Shown here piece by piece: positions 1-11,700 of a stretch of DNA of 64,000 bases. Numbering within the stretch: the first letter of the stretch is position 1; each line of letters starts with the position of its first letter. The DNA comes from Gigaspora margarita (Eukaryota > Glomeromycota > Glomeromycetes > Diversisporales > Gigasporaceae): positions 165,499 through 229,498 of the forward strand of contig WTPW01000316.1 in the NCBI GenBank assembly GCA_009809945.1. Reading direction: 5' to 3'. The notes under the pieces are model-generated. The model was not told where the DNA came from, ran no database searches, and saw only the letters and a list, made by a program, of their open reading frames with translations. The translations under genes were made by a program, and so were the position numbers.

Positions 1-150
1 AAAATATTTAATAAAAATTACAAATATATTTGATTTGATTTGATTTGATTTGATCAAATCAAATTCAAATCAAGAGCTTATTCGATTCAATCAAATTCAA
101 ATATGCCTAATATTCGATTCGATTCGACTTTAAGAAACTCTAGTTGTAGT
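1..150. repeat. TTTGA / GATTC microsatellite
   Basis: Short tandem runs of TTTGA, their inverse TCAAA, and later ATTCG/GATTC fill the first 120 bases. Simple repeat with no coding signal. Confidence 0.7.
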
Positions 151-312
151 ATATAATCAGGCTTTAGTATCAATAGCAACTTGGTACTTACTCTGCATAT
201 GTATTACGATTATTGATCATGATTGTATGTCGATAAACAAATAATTATATAATACAATTGCACGGGGTTATCATTAAGTGAATTAGTAATTTATATAATA
301 ATTTTTAATTTT

Positions 313-2025
313 TCAAATAACCTACTGTTCAGTGATAATTTACAAGAAATTTTACTATGCTAACTAAAAACATTTTATAACAAGACTTGTAGCATATATC
401 ATAGACTAATAGAATCTCAAATTTTATGAAAAAGTATTGAAAACTCGTGAAGATATTAACATTTTTGTAAATTCAGACGCATACGTTTTTGCAAGTTTTC
501 CCCTAAACTTCAAATGCTTTCAGAAGCACTTTCTCAAAATGAAAACACCAAAACGTGACTAAGTAAGTTGGTAGAATAGATATTTTAAAGTCTTTATTTA
601 AAATTTTATCAAAAACGGATTAATATTAACGAAGTTATGATGATTTTTCAATTTGCTTCCAGATTCAGGATTTTCTAAAATTTACAATTTTAATAAAAAC
701 AGAAAAATTACATCACAGGCTAGATTTTTACAAGTTCAAATGAAACAAGTTACTGCGCACTAAGTAAACTTTTAGAGCATATTATTGACTAATAGAATCT
801 CAAATTTTATGAAAAATGTTGAAAACTCATAGAGATATTAATGTTTTTGTAAATTTAGACGTTATATGTTTTTGTTAAACAATTTTGGCACATGATATAT
901 GTCTTTGGAAATAGAAAAAATCTTTCATCAAAGATTTCTCTACAAGTTCTTGACCAAATTTGATAAAAATTTTTTATTTGAATTCTATATATTTGTCGAA
1001 TTAAAATAAAAAAATTTCATCAAATTTAGTCAAGAACTCGTAGAGAAATCTTTGATAAAAGATTTTTTCTATTTCCAAAAACATATATCACATACCAAAA
1101 TTGTTTGCAAAAACATATGACGTCTGAATTTACAAAAACATTAATATCTCCACAAGTTTTTAACATTTTTTCATAAAATTAGAGATTCTATTAGTCAATA
1201 ATATGCTCTAAAAGTTTACTTAGTGTGCAGTAACTTGTTTCATTTGAACTTGTACAAACCAAGTCTGTAATGTAATTTTTCTGTTTTTATCAAAATTGTA
1301 AATTTTAGAAAATCCTGTATCTGGAAACAAATTGAAAAATCATTTCCGTCAAGGATAAATTAGTCCTAAGGGTGGTAATTAGCGTCCAGTACGAACTCCA
1401 GTTTAGAAACTGGTGGCTGTACCGGTGATACAAGATGGGTTGGCAGAAGGTTTAAATAGGCAATTCCCGTAGTTGACTTGCAGGTATGGCAGCTAGTGTG
1501 GAACCTTAGGGCGGACCACTTAAATTAGACACCAAAAGTGTACGTGTGGCTAGATGTACCCTCGTTGTTGTAACAAATGTCAGTATCCCCCAAGTGGAAT
1601 ACCAACGGCCCTAATATCTTGAATAAAAATTCCCAGTCCCAAAGACGGACACTTTAAAAAAAAAAAAACAAAAAAAAAAACAAATTGAAAAATCATCATA
1701 ACTTCGTCAATATTGATCCGTTTTGATAAAATTCTAACTGAAGACTTTAAAATACCTATTCTACCAACTTACTTAGTCACGTTTTGAAGTTTTCATTTTG
1801 AGAAAGTGCTTTAGAAAGCATTTAATTTTAGAGAAAATCTTGCGAAAATGTATGCATCCAAATTTACAAAAACATTAATATCTTCATAAGTTTTTAATAC
1901 TTTTTCATAAAATTTGAGATTCTATTAGTCCATGATATGCGCTACAAGTCTTGATATAAAATTTTTTTAGTTAGCATAGTAAAATTTCTTGTAAATCATT
2001 GCCGAACAGTGGGTTATTTTGAAAA
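313..2025. repeat. Large foldback (inverted repeat) element
   Basis: The left arm (about 313-970) and the right arm (about 1000-2025) are near-complementary and meet at an AT-rich centre near 985. Paired landmarks include the block with AACCTACTGTTCAGTGA at the left end and its inverse near 2000, and CTAAGTAAGTTGGTAGAATA at about 558 with its inverse near 1760. The right arm is interrupted by the SINE at 1344-1680. A further partial arm copy follows at about 2060-2130. No coding capacity was seen, so it is probably a non-autonomous foldback transposon. Confidence 0.7.
1344..1680 (+). mobile_element. SINE insertion with poly(A) tail
   Basis: This segment of roughly 337 bp is much richer in GC than its surroundings, ends in an A-rich tail (1655-1680) and is flanked by perfect 16-bp direct repeats CAAATTGAAAAATCAT (1328-1343 and 1681-1696). 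That is the signature of LINE-mediated retroposition. Its central part (about 1450-1560) matches the reverse complement of the SINE at 55,756-56,417, while its 5' head and 3' end differ. No convincing pol III A or B box was found in the head, so it may be 5' truncated or carry a different head. Confidence 0.75.
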
Positions 2026-2784
2026 GCAAAAAAACATATTACAAAGAAGCTATATTAAAATTGTTTACAGGAACTTTCATCAAAGATATCTCCATGAGTT
2101 CTTGACCAAATTTGATAAAAATTTTTTTATTTTAATTCTATGAATTCAAATAAAAAAATTTATACTATATTTATTTACTTGATACTAAATGTTATAATTT
2201 AGTTTTTAGCAAATTACTATAAAGTTTATATATAATAATTCAACTTTTAGCAAATTTATTTGATTTTAGAGATAGCAAAAACACTTAAATTCATGCAGAT
2301 CAGTTATGACCTATATGAGAGATGTCCAGGGTCCTACTTTGACCAATTTTTTTTAAATCTAATATTCTACCTCTTTATCGAATATTCTAGCTTTTTCAAA
2401 ATAATAATCACTTTTAACTAGAGCTACAGATATTAGAATATCAATGAATATATATTATAACATTTAATATAATGTATATAATATGATATTTAATATAATT
2501 ATATATAAATTTTATATAATATAAAGAGTATGTACAACCTTGAACCTTCTAAATATTTGTAGCTTTACTTTCAACATCTTCAAAGTACTTCTTAACTAGT
2601 AGCTTAATATCTTCAATATACTCTTCAATTAACTATAATAAATAAACTTTATTTTCAAATTAACTAAATACCTAATACTATTTTTTTTTTATATATCTTT
2701 TCTTTAAGTAAATACCAAATCTATCTTTTTTAAACCAAAATCATTAAATCTCAAATAGTTGAAATCTATTTAAAATTAACTGCT
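2026..2784. other. AT-rich non-coding spacer with a MITE end
   Basis: No gene seen. Around 2295-2335 there is an end-like sequence (ATGAGAGATGTCCAGGGTCC) that recurs in inverted or variant form near 12,364, 24,170 and 25,925, so it is probably one terminus of a MITE family. The rest (2400-2780) is AT-rich and may be leader sequence of the decayed gypsy element that follows. Confidence 0.4.
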
Positions 2785-3045
2785 ATTGAACAAGTAGCTT
2801 AAAAGAAGAAATAAATAAACTTACAAGAAGAAATATAGAAGAACCCAACAAAAAATGCATAAAAGACCAAAGAAAATCAAGAAGATCAAGAACTTTCTGA
2901 ATCAAAATTAGAAGTCATAGTAGAAAACCCAAAACTAAACAAAGAAGTAAATATAGCTAAAGCTACTTTAACTGCTACTGATACTATTATGATTGCTATA
3001 GCCAATGCTTTTGAAAAAGATAGTAAAAAATCTCTTCTTAAAATT
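2785..3045 (+). pseudogene. Ty3/gypsy-like gag remnant, 5' part
   Basis: Reading the plus strand in the frame ending at the LINE insertion gives an Ala/Thr-rich gag-like segment (…IAKATLTATDTIMIAIANAF…) preceded by a charged, possibly coiled-coil stretch with two in-frame stops. The same frame resumes at once on the far side of the LINE's target-site duplication (9,886 onward) with a WLKKFERATKANY block typical of fungal gypsy Gag. The LINE therefore split a once-continuous ORF. The family assignment is inferred from this Gag pattern together with the zinc knuckle and protease motifs further downstream. Confidence 0.6.
3030..3045. repeat. LINE target-site duplication, left copy
   Basis: ATCTCTTCTTAAAATT, identical to 9885-9900. 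The final TT is ambiguous because it runs into the element's poly(T), i.e. poly(A) on the minus strand. Confidence 0.85.
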
Positions 3046-3261
3046 TTTTTTTTTTTTTTTTATACAACGAGGTCTATCCTCTAATTCTTTATTAATTCGT
3101 CTTAAGAAAATTATACAAATATACATCAAAATGGAATTGTAGGGAAGTAGGGGTAAGAGCTGATTTACTCTCGACCTAAGCTGTGCTAGGGTCGGTAGAC
3201 CTCAGTCTTCGAAATTATGTAGATAGGAGCGCCCAAAGGCGATATATTTGTTTAGATGTGA

Positions 3262-4755
3262 TTAGAGGGTTATGTTAAATCTATTAGTATTATTATATTG
3301 GTAATTTCTATTAGAGTTAGCTAAAGGGATAGGTGTTGGAATAACTGGATCGTGACGAATTTGTCTAGAGGGAAGACAAATTTCGTGATAGATCATTTTA
3401 ATTATCAAATGATGTAAAGCTGGTGCATATTTAAGTTTGTCAGCAGGTCTTGCGAAGGGCGCTAATGTGGCCGTAGTGATAAAGCCTAGTGGTAGTTGAT
3501 TGTTGACGTGGAGGTAAACAAAGGAAGATGTAAAGTTCACCGGTCGAATTAGGTCCAATTCCAGTTCAGTTGCCAAAGCATGAATAATATCCTTGAGGAG
3601 GGAGATAAGAGAAGAATTATTGGAAATACAGGTGATGAGATGTGCGATTGTTTCTTCTGATGAGAGGCAGCGAGGACAATGGTAGTCTTGATATTTAGAG
3701 GGGCTACGTTCGTGAAGGGTCTTAAAAGTGGGGAGTTTATTGGTTAATAATTTTACTTTGAAGTCTTTAATTGTGAGAATGTTGGGTTAGTAGATAAAGA
3801 GAGAGGTCATTCTTCGAAGGAGAGGTAATCTAAAGTGAGGTGAATTTGTAAGTCTGGATATTGGTTAATCCAGTGACTTATTCAGTTTTGATTGGTCCAG
3901 AGAGTATGGTTATTTATTTCTATGAAGTCTTTTAGGATTGTTTTAAGAGTATGTGGACATGGTGTGTTAAGGAAATTTGGGGTATATTTGTCGAATAATA
4001 ATTGGTGTGGTATGATGTCCAGTGTCATGAAGTTGTCAGGTTTACGAGAGTGGGTTAGGTCTTTATCAATGCGGAACTTTAATTTTAGGTTCATGATAAT
4101 TGCTTTTAGTGTAACCAGGATCGGGGCATATTGTTTTTTTTCCAGATTTAATAGTCGGTGTGACGGGTTGTCATATGTTTGTTGTAGTAAAGTTATGAAT
4201 TTGTGGTTGTTGGATGTAATAGAAATTGTGGTTCCAGGGAAGAAGCTTGTAGAAATGAAAGCAAACAGTGTAAGGGCTGAATTTGCAGTGCTGGGCCAAT
4301 TTTTGTTGGTGCAGCCCCAAGTGGTTGAAGTATTTTGGAGTGAACAAGTCGCATACGGTGCAAATATTATTGCGAGGTATAGTGGTTGAGATGAAAATGT
4401 TTACTGAGCGGTGTTTGTTCTGAGTTTTAGCTAATTCCTCCCAGATTTCCATTGGAAATGTTGTAAAGGCCTTAAGTGGTCAGACTCTGTTAGTTATCAT
4501 AGCAGTCAGAGGAGTGCTAATAGGTATTTTATTCGGGTAGCAGGTAGAGAGAGCGGCTTCAATATCTTTGAGATTAGAATTGATGTTCTTATCGGAAGAT
4601 ACTTGTATGACGTAGGTATAGTTTGTATCATATTTAAAGTAGCAGTTCTTTGTATTTAGAGATGTGTCTTTTAGTTTACAACCAGAACAAGGGGATACCT
4701 GGTTGTTGAGGTTTACGTAATGGCGGATGTATATGGTCGATTTTGAAGAACGACT
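3262..4755 (-). pseudogene. LINE ORF2 C-terminal region, decayed
   Basis: Downstream of the last long RT-containing frame the minus strand still codes in pieces. A segment near 4570-4750 has a Cys pair (VSPCSGCKLKD) followed by another Cys. A segment at 4171-4452 contains ICTVCDLFTPKYFNHLGLHQ, a C-x2-C…H…H arrangement that suggests a zinc finger. Two further fragments lie at 3882-4094 and 3262-3576. Frameshifts and stops separate them. A C-terminal Cys/His knuckle is common in LINE ORF2 proteins, but exact homology here is unverified. Confidence 0.5.
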
Positions 4756-4758
4756 GGT

Positions 4759-7409
4759 TCAACCAATGTGCAAGTTAGAAGTAATTATCCAAGATTTCTT
4801 TTTGTGTGTTCGTTTGGTTAACGTAAAGGGATTGGGGTAGACAAGTTCTGTCGAGAGATTAGCGTTAGCAGAGATGAGATCCTGTATTTCAATAAACCAT
4901 CGAGGGGTTCGTCCTGGAGGTATTTTTACAATGTTGTGGTGGAAATTCTTCCAGTTGAGTAGTTCATTGTTGTTGTAGTTTAGAAATTGTTCAATGTATT
5001 TAATATTGTGAAGATTGAGTTTTTCTTTAAGGGATTGCGCATTGGGGTGGGATCTGAGTATTTCGTTGATAGAGGTACCAGTGGTTGGTAAAGGCTTGGG
5101 CCAATCAGTTTCAGGATTGCAAGTAAGTTGGATATTGAGTGTGTGCAGTGCTAGGATTGCTTGGGCTGTATATGTTCTAGCTTGGCTGCTTGGAAACAGT
5201 GGCAGCACGTGAAGGATTAAATGTTGGGACTTGGTAGATTCTTGTAATTCCTGTAAGCGAAGTTTGAGAAAGGATGTTTCGAAACTAGGGTGATTGATAT
5301 TTTTTAGCAAGGAACTAGCCAGGGAGGTCGGTTGGATTTGCATAAGGTTTTTTAGGCTATATATGTTCCGATGAAAGAGAAAGGAGTTGGGTACACCCCG
5401 GGCGAGTTTTGCTTTTGATTTGACCAGGTTTGAGTAGAGTCGGGTTAAGGTATCGAGTTGATTAGGTGAGAGGTAGGAGCTGTATAGTCTATATGCTAAT
5501 CTGGGGATTAGAACGTTATTGATTAGATAAATTGCTTGTTTTTCAGTTATGACAGCTTTTTGCATTCTTTTGATGCATTGTTTGAATTCGGATATGATGG
5601 TCTTCTGTGTAGAAGAGGGGTTGGGATTAAGAGAGAACCATGCCCCTAAGTATTTAAACGGTTTATTATTGTTAATTGCCATGATTGTTTGGTTGTTAAA
5701 GTCGATTGATTTATTATCTGTTTTTGCATTTGTAACTAGAATTGATTTAGTAGGATTGACTGTAATGTTTGTGAGTTTGTAAAAGGAATTAGCTGTATTT
5801 AGTATTTTTTCTAGGGTAGCTTTATCCGGAGCTATCCAGAGTGAGTCATCCATATATGCCATTATTGAGGTATGGATAGTTTTGGATTGGGTAGGCGTAT
5901 TGAGTGTTTGGGAGAAGCCGGGATATTCAGTGGAGATACGACGTATGAGGGGGTCGTAGTAGATGACCCAAAGAATCGGGGATATAGTTTCTCCTTAGTC
6001 AATTCCGTCTTCTACAGGGTAGGAGTTGGTGTTTCCAAGGTTGGTTATAACTTGGTTGGAAAGGTTAGAGAGGATGTGCGTGAGGAGGTTGATAATTGTT
6101 GGTGGTAGTTTGATTCTCATCAGGGCTTTTTTCAGCATAGGGATGTGTATAGAGTCGAAAGCCTTCGACATATCCTGTAGTAGAAGCCAGAGTTCTTGTT
6201 TCTGAGTAGTGGCCATTTCTATGATGGAGGAAAGTTGTGAAATTGGTTGTAGGGTCGACTGGAAGGGTAATGCCGCATAATTTAGTGGTAAGAGCACTCG
6301 GTGCTTCAAGAGTATATCGGAGAGTCTGTTGGTAAGAAGTTTAGTGAAAATTTTCCTAGAGTGGTCGATTAGAGTTATTGGGCGGGTGTTGCATAATTCA
6401 AAGTTATAGCGAGTCTTTTTCGGGATTGGCCAGATATTTGATTTTAACCAGGGACCAGGTGTTCTTTCTAGCCGTAAGCAGGNGGGAAGTTGGCTTTGGA
6501 AATTAGAGTAGTGATTGTATTGCTGAAATCATCCCAGTTTTCGGTTGTTGTTCTTTCATAGCAAAATGTCTTCCTTTTCCTTTTCTTATTTCGAGGAACG
6601 GCAGGGTTGAAATTGGTGTACCATACAGAAGATAAAATGCAGTGGTCACTATCAGAAATACCAGCAGAATTAGTTAGTTGAGGAGGATCGAAGTTTAAGA
6701 GAATCTGTGGGGAGACCCAGATATTATCGATTTGGGAGCTAAGCCCTCTTTCATGCCAAGTAGGGTCAGTAATTTTGTGAAAGTCCATCAAGCTAGCTAT
6801 GTTGTTGGAAAGCAAATCAGAAAAGATCAGTAGACGGCATTTTTTGTATGAGCCGAAGTTGGTATTAAAATCTTCCAATAATAGTATATGCTATTGTTTC
6901 CTTTTGGCTTCTAGAATCCAGAGTGATAGTTGTTTTTGGGTGCGAGTTAAGAGGTTGGTATTGTTAGATGGTAAGTAGGTAGAGATGATGCGGGTTTTAT
7001 TTTCGTGAAAGAAAAAATCAATGTAGATAGCGGTGCTAGGATAAATATTAATGTCGTGTATGTAGGGTTGTAGGGAGTTGTGAATAAGAAGGGCCGTGCC
7101 CATACTGGTTTCTCTGTTTTGTGGTGAAGTAGGTTGGAAATTAGAGACGAAAATTTTGTAGTGGGGGTTCGTGTAGGCCCTAGGATTATCTTTTAGTTTG
7201 GTTTCTGTAAGGCTAATTATGTGTAGTTTCTCTTGTAGACAGTAATCTAACCAAAGGTGAAATTTGGTTAGATTATTGAGTCCTCTAATGTTATGAGTGG
7301 CGATGTTTATTTGTTCTTTAGGATTTGTAATTTCAGATTGATCGATGTTGGTGGAATTATTGTGTAGGTCGGAGGTGTCCAATGGAAATGAATCTTGTGA
7401 ATTACTCAT
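4759..7409 (-). pseudogene. LINE ORF2: endonuclease and reverse transcriptase, broken
   Basis: Makes nicked target DNA and copies the element's RNA into it. The N-terminal part (7409-6468) is an exonuclease/endonuclease/phosphatase-type nuclease with NIATHNIRGL, SLTETKL, DFN and SDSDH motifs. The canonical GDFN is EDFN here. After a frameshift near 6430-6480, next to an ambiguous base, the RT follows: an RPITL block, motif A DMSKAFD (about 6150), motif B Q-G…SP with its Gln codon now a stop (about 5980), and motif C YMDD (about 5850), then a long thumb region to 4759. In-frame stops sit at about 6890 (TAG) and 5980 (TAA). ORF2's ATG at 7409 overlaps the ORF1 stop. The family is certain, but the function of this copy is lost. 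Confidence 0.88.
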
Positions 7410-9680
7410 AAATGATATTGGTTTGGTCTTGTTTCGGTACCGTGGGGGTTGCCCCGTCGTTGAGTTTTGGTGTTTCCATCATGACCGTATCGGTACTGTT
7501 GTTGTTATCGAAGATGTCCCAGCCAGGGGGTGAGAAGGATGAGATAGTGAAAACAAATTCGGGGATTGTTTCTACCAAGAAGGTTCTGCGTAGAAAGTCT
7601 GCAGCTTCAGGGAATTCTTCTTGTTTGTCAATGGGAAATTTCCATTTGGTTGGAAGGTTGCATTGTTGAATTTGTTGATTCAGTTGTTCAATGGTAGCAG
7701 GGAAACCATTGTCATTTATGTCTGTCTGTTTGTCAGGTATTTGGATCCAGTCCTTTGGAATGGCTCAGAAGAAGTAGTGTTCCCGTAGTGCTCGAGCAGC
7801 TATGACTAGTTCCTTTGGAGTAACAATGGGGAGAGTTAGGTTGATTTTTGTTACCAATGCNGGGTCCNTTGGGAGTTCCGGTTTGTCGGTATAGTTGAAG
7901 TTTATGTATGCTTNGGGAAGTGGCTCTGGTAGAGCATAATATCTAGGGAGCACCTGTAGGAAGTGCGTATATGTATCCTGTTCTGTGATAGGGAAGGTAA
8001 ATTTAGTATTTAATGTGAGGTTATTCGGATCAATTGGTAGACGTTTTTTGCTNATGAGGTAGTCATTGNGGAGCCTTTCGAAGNCGTAAACCGTTCTTAG
8101 TTTGTTGACTTGTTCCTTAAAATGGTCTGCGTTTCTAGGGAAAAAAGGAAATTGCCCTCTGAAGCAAAGAGTGAGTTCTTGTGGGGTCAAGGGGAGGAGA
8201 AGTTTTTTTGGGTGGTAGTTCGAAGTATGAATCTGGGAGCTTAGAGAAGATATAGTACTGCTGCAATTCTTGTTTGTATCCATATACTTTTTTTAGGTCA
8301 GCTCTGTCTTTGATCGGGAATAATTTCTGGGTTTCTTTATTTAGCCATCCTGGGAGTTCCGGAAGTGGTTCACGCTGGTCAGCAATGTAAGCGACAGGTA
8401 GTCGCTTGAATCTGTAGTGCTGTCTTAATGTAATTGCTACCGCTCGTACATGTTTTCTGTTAGTGAGGGGGAGGTGGAATGGTAGGATTTTTTGTATTTG
8501 TAGAGGGATGTTCTCGGGCAGGTCTGGTAAGTCAGTTAAAAGCTTGGTACGGGCTTCGTCTGCTACTGTACGTACAGTATCGAAATCCAAGATGGTTTTT
8601 ATTTTTGCAAAACTGGCTATATAGAGGGTGTAGCGGGTAATTTCGTATGTNTCGATAGTAGTGAAATCTAGGTTGGTCCAGAAGTCCAGTGCCAATTTTT
8701 TCCGTAGCATATCTGATATTTGATCTTTGTTTTCTTTGTTGATCAGATGTGCTTTATGTATTTGTTTGTATTTTGTGATTGCTCCGTTTAACAGTTCCTA
8801 GAATTGTAGCTGGTGATGAGGATGTGTGTCGTGTCTTCTTGTAAAAGTGCAGAAAAATGCACGGTCTTTATATTTAAGATTCAAATTTATTGCCTGGGGA
8901 ATGTATTCTAGAGTTGGTTTGGTTTGCATTTTGTGGTCGATTAAATTCCTCAGGTCGATGGGGTTGTCGAATACAGAAATGATTTTTTCACGTGTCCAGT
9001 AGGTAGCGTCAAATAGAGTTTCTTTAAGTTCAGCTAGTTCTGATCTGAATTGGTTGGTCCACTTGTCGATTAACGATGTTAGTTCTGGGTTTTGTTTACG
9101 ACGTGGGGCATTATCTCCGGTTAGTGCTTGGCTATAAGTTTTGGGGGTAGGTGTATCATCTAGAATAGTGCCGGTTAATTGTACATCCTGTTGATCGATA
9201 TCCATGATATTCTCATTTTGGGTAACAGTATGGGTCAGATTCTCATTATTCTCGTTTTGGTTATCAGTGAAGATTGGATTATCATCAATTTCGGAGGGCC
9301 CATGGGGGATCGGGACCTCGTGGAAATTTTCATCGGTTAAGATCTGGGAATTTTCTAAAAGGGGCAAAGGTGCCGGGGTCTGGTCTGGGTTCTCACCCGA
9401 TTCGGTTTGTTTTGTTGTTGGACATAGCGATGATGTCATTTCTAAATTTTTGAGGGGGCAAACTGGAATCGCCACTTTTTGCTGCATTTTCTATAGTGGG
9501 AATGGGGGAAGTAAAAATTACATCTTCATCATGGAGGGGTTGTGTATTACGAGTTTTTTTTTTCAGACGTTGATTATCGTGGTATTGAGGATCTGGGAGA
9601 TCTGTTTCCATGTGGTCCATGTTGTGGAATTTTTCTATTTGTGTACAGGAATGATGTGTTACCGACAAAGTCGGCAACAA
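7402..9680 (-). pseudogene. LINE ORF1 with tandem internal repeats, broken
   Basis: First ORF of the LINE, expected to encode the RNA-binding particle protein; no known domain was recognised. The N-terminal third (9680-8800) is polar and acidic. From about 8600 the protein consists of some six degenerate units of roughly 55-70 residues. Each has a Phe-Pro or Leu-Pro core followed by LR-x2-Y-x-F-x2-LP-x-A-Y (for example TLRQHYRFKRLPVAYI). Frameshifts near 9393-9487 and 8135-8283, in-frame stops near 8798 and 7765 and several ambiguous bases interrupt it. The last frame runs to TAA at 7402-7404 and overlaps the ORF2 start by 8 nt (ATGAGTAA). Confidence 0.7.
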
Positions 9681-9884
9681 ATTTTTGAAAGAAGTTGGTG
9701 TGCCGAAGGCTATTGTTTGGTTTCTCTTCCTAGCGATTGTGAAGTGGGATGGTGGTGGGTTGCAGACGATGCTAAGAGTTAATTAATTACTTAAAATATG
9801 TGTGCCTTGCGAGGGTGTGTCAAACTTTCCGCTGTTTGTTTGTTTGTTTTTACGATTTGCAATGATGTACAGGGGAGAGTTATT

Positions 9885-9900
9885 ATCTCTTCTTAAAATT
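9885..9900. repeat. LINE target-site duplication, right copy
   Basis: ATCTCTTCTTAAAATT, identical to 3030-3045. Confidence 0.85.
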
Positions 9901-10177
9901 AAATTCTATTATAGTAATAGAACTTAAGATTCTATAATCTGGCTAAAAAAATTTGAAAGAGCCACTAAGGCCAACTACTAGAGTTCTGCTTACCAATTGG
10001 AATTTGCTAAGAACAATGCTCAAAAATAGCTTGCTAATCTTAAAAATGTCCTAACTTCTTTTTATCATACTGTCTATAGTAATTATGATAATGATAACAA
10101 TTAAGTTTATAGTTTTTTCTATCTTTTTAAAGCAAAATTTAGTACTATTAAACAAAAAACCACCTGGCAAAAACAAC
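9901..10177 (+). pseudogene. Ty3/gypsy-like gag remnant, middle part
   Basis: Continues the frame broken by the LINE. The block WLKKFERATKANY-stop-SSAYQLEFAK matches the typical fungal gypsy Gag pattern, with TAG where a Trp is expected. Three or more stops show it is dead. It is cut again at 10,178 by a pogo-like MITE. Confidence 0.65.
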
Positions 10178-10179
10178 TA

Positions 10180-10963
10180 TAGTCAAACCTCCATAAATGC
10201 AACATGTATAAACAAGCCTACAACGTGCATTTAGAGTAGGGCTGTTAATGGAGCATAATACTCTGGAGTAAGCTAGGAGTATAAACTACTCCATGCCAGT
10301 GTGGTTTAGACATTGCACCACTCCAGATTAATGTAAAAAGAAAACAGAGTGGTTTATACTCTAGAATTACTGCTAATACTGCTCTGGATTAAAAATACAA
10401 ATATTATTGCTAATTGTTGTATATTGAAAATAAAATTAATCAAATTAATTAACATTGTAGCATTCAATAAAGTTTATTCTAGTTATTGAAATATATATTG
10501 CAATTTAGAAAATAGATTTTAATATGTTATAAAATTTAGTTTGAAGTAACAATTTGGAGCAAATTATGGGGCATAATCTGGAGTTGTGACCTCCAATATG
10601 GTGTGGTTTTGATGTTTACTCTGGTAGAGTATGCTCCACACTACTCTGGATCACTCTGTTAACAGCCCTAATTTAGAGAGGTATTGCATTTAGGAAGAGC
10701 CAATTAAATTGCAGTTTTAAATATTAGATCATCAAGTTTGTATAACTTCTACTAAAAATTGTATAACCTATCTTAAATACTAACATTTGATTGGCTATGT
10801 GCATTTAGGGAGGTAGTATGATATAGAAAATTATTTGGAAGAACGTGCATTTACAGAATATAGAACATGCATTTATCACTAATAATTTCTTACAAACAAG
10901 ACAAAAACATGCATTTAGGGAGGTATTGCATTTATGGAAATTGCATTTATGGAAGTCTAACTG
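10180..10963. mobile_element. Pogo/Tc1-like MITE (TA target) with nested hAT MITE
   Basis: The left end TAGTCAAACCTCCATAAATG and the right end, inverse CAGTTAGACTTCCATAAATG, are terminal inverted repeats flanked by TA (10178-79 and 10964-65). Without the inner insertion the element would be about 340 bp. Internal sequence (GCACGTAGCCAATCAAA-like) matches the 303-bp copy at 23,811-24,113, so they form one subfamily. Confidence 0.75.
10237..10670. mobile_element. hAT-type MITE nested in the pogo-like MITE
   Basis: Inverted ends TAGGGCTGTTAA…TTAACAGCCCTA are flanked by a perfect 8-bp duplication ATTTAGAG (10229-36 and 10671-78). An 8-bp duplication with TAGGG ends is diagnostic of the hAT superfamily. 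The 434-bp interior has subterminal ACTCTGG/CCAGAGT motifs and no ORF. Confidence 0.85.
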
Positions 10964-11564
10964 TATTTGAAATTAAACAAGTTACAGATATAGTAGGACC
11001 CCAAGCTATTGATAAATAGGTCAGAAGAAACCAAAAAAAGAAATTTTGATAAAATTCACCAAATATTGTATTTTTTTTAAATAGTAAATTTTGCAAATTT
11101 TGGTTAAAAATAAGCATTTTTGAGCCAAATTTTGTATAAAAATAAGCAAACTAGACACTGATCTATCTATTTATAGCTCAGGCTCCTAATATAGTTAACA
11201 CCTATATCAGTTGCTTCAAATAGTTTAAAAAAAGAGTAGATCTAACTAATGTTTACTCTGATATAGTCATAATTCAATTCTTTATTCAAAAACTTCAACC
11301 TAAATACAATATAAATGTACAAACTGTTAAACCAGATACTTTGAACTATAATATTGCTAAAGTATATAAATAGAAAATCGAACAAATAATTACTTTTGAT
11401 CACAATACCAATGAAGCCAACCAAGCTATAAAATATCTCACTGAAAAATTGCAAAACTTAGTATTAATTTTGCTAAAAACAAGCTATTTTAGCTTCTACT
11501 CTTGCTTACTATTCTGATCAAAGTAAAATCTATCCTATTAAAAAGCTAGCAATGCTATCTGTTA

Positions 11565-11700
11565 GGAGAGTAACAAAAATCAAATGATTTTTTAGAGGAG
11601 GAAAGAGGGTAAAATATGTTGAAATTATATATAGGAACTTGATCAAATTTATATTAAGAAGGAGTAGATCTCTAATAAAAAATAATCAGGTGATTAATAA
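11565..11700. repeat. Dispersed repeat matching 28,325-28,452 (inverted)
   Basis: The block from GAGTAACAAAAATCAAATGA to AATAATCAGGTGATTA corresponds, in reverse complement, to 28,325-28,452 over nearly its whole length. It interrupts the gypsy gag between Gag and the zinc knuckle, so it is probably an inserted MITE. Its exact ends are uncertain. Confidence 0.5.

Larger units (their letters stand above)
3046..9884 (-). mobile_element. Non-LTR retrotransposon (LINE), nearly full length
   Basis: A 6.8-kb element on the minus strand. It starts near 9884 and ends in a poly(A) tail (poly-T at 3044-3060 on the plus strand). A perfect 16-bp duplication (3030-3045, 9885-9900) marks target-primed insertion into a gypsy gag ORF. 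It encodes ORF1 (internal repeats) and ORF2 (apurinic-type endonuclease, reverse transcriptase, then a Cys-rich C-terminal region). Several in-frame stops, frameshifts and ambiguous bases (6483 and seven positions in 7861-8651) show that this copy is dead or poorly assembled. GC content is clearly above that of the flanks. I saw no RNase H signature. Confidence 0.9.

Noticed and set aside
3892..4389. 165-codon open frame on the plus strand
   Set aside because: Antisense to the LINE ORF2 C-terminal region; hydrophobic shadow translation.
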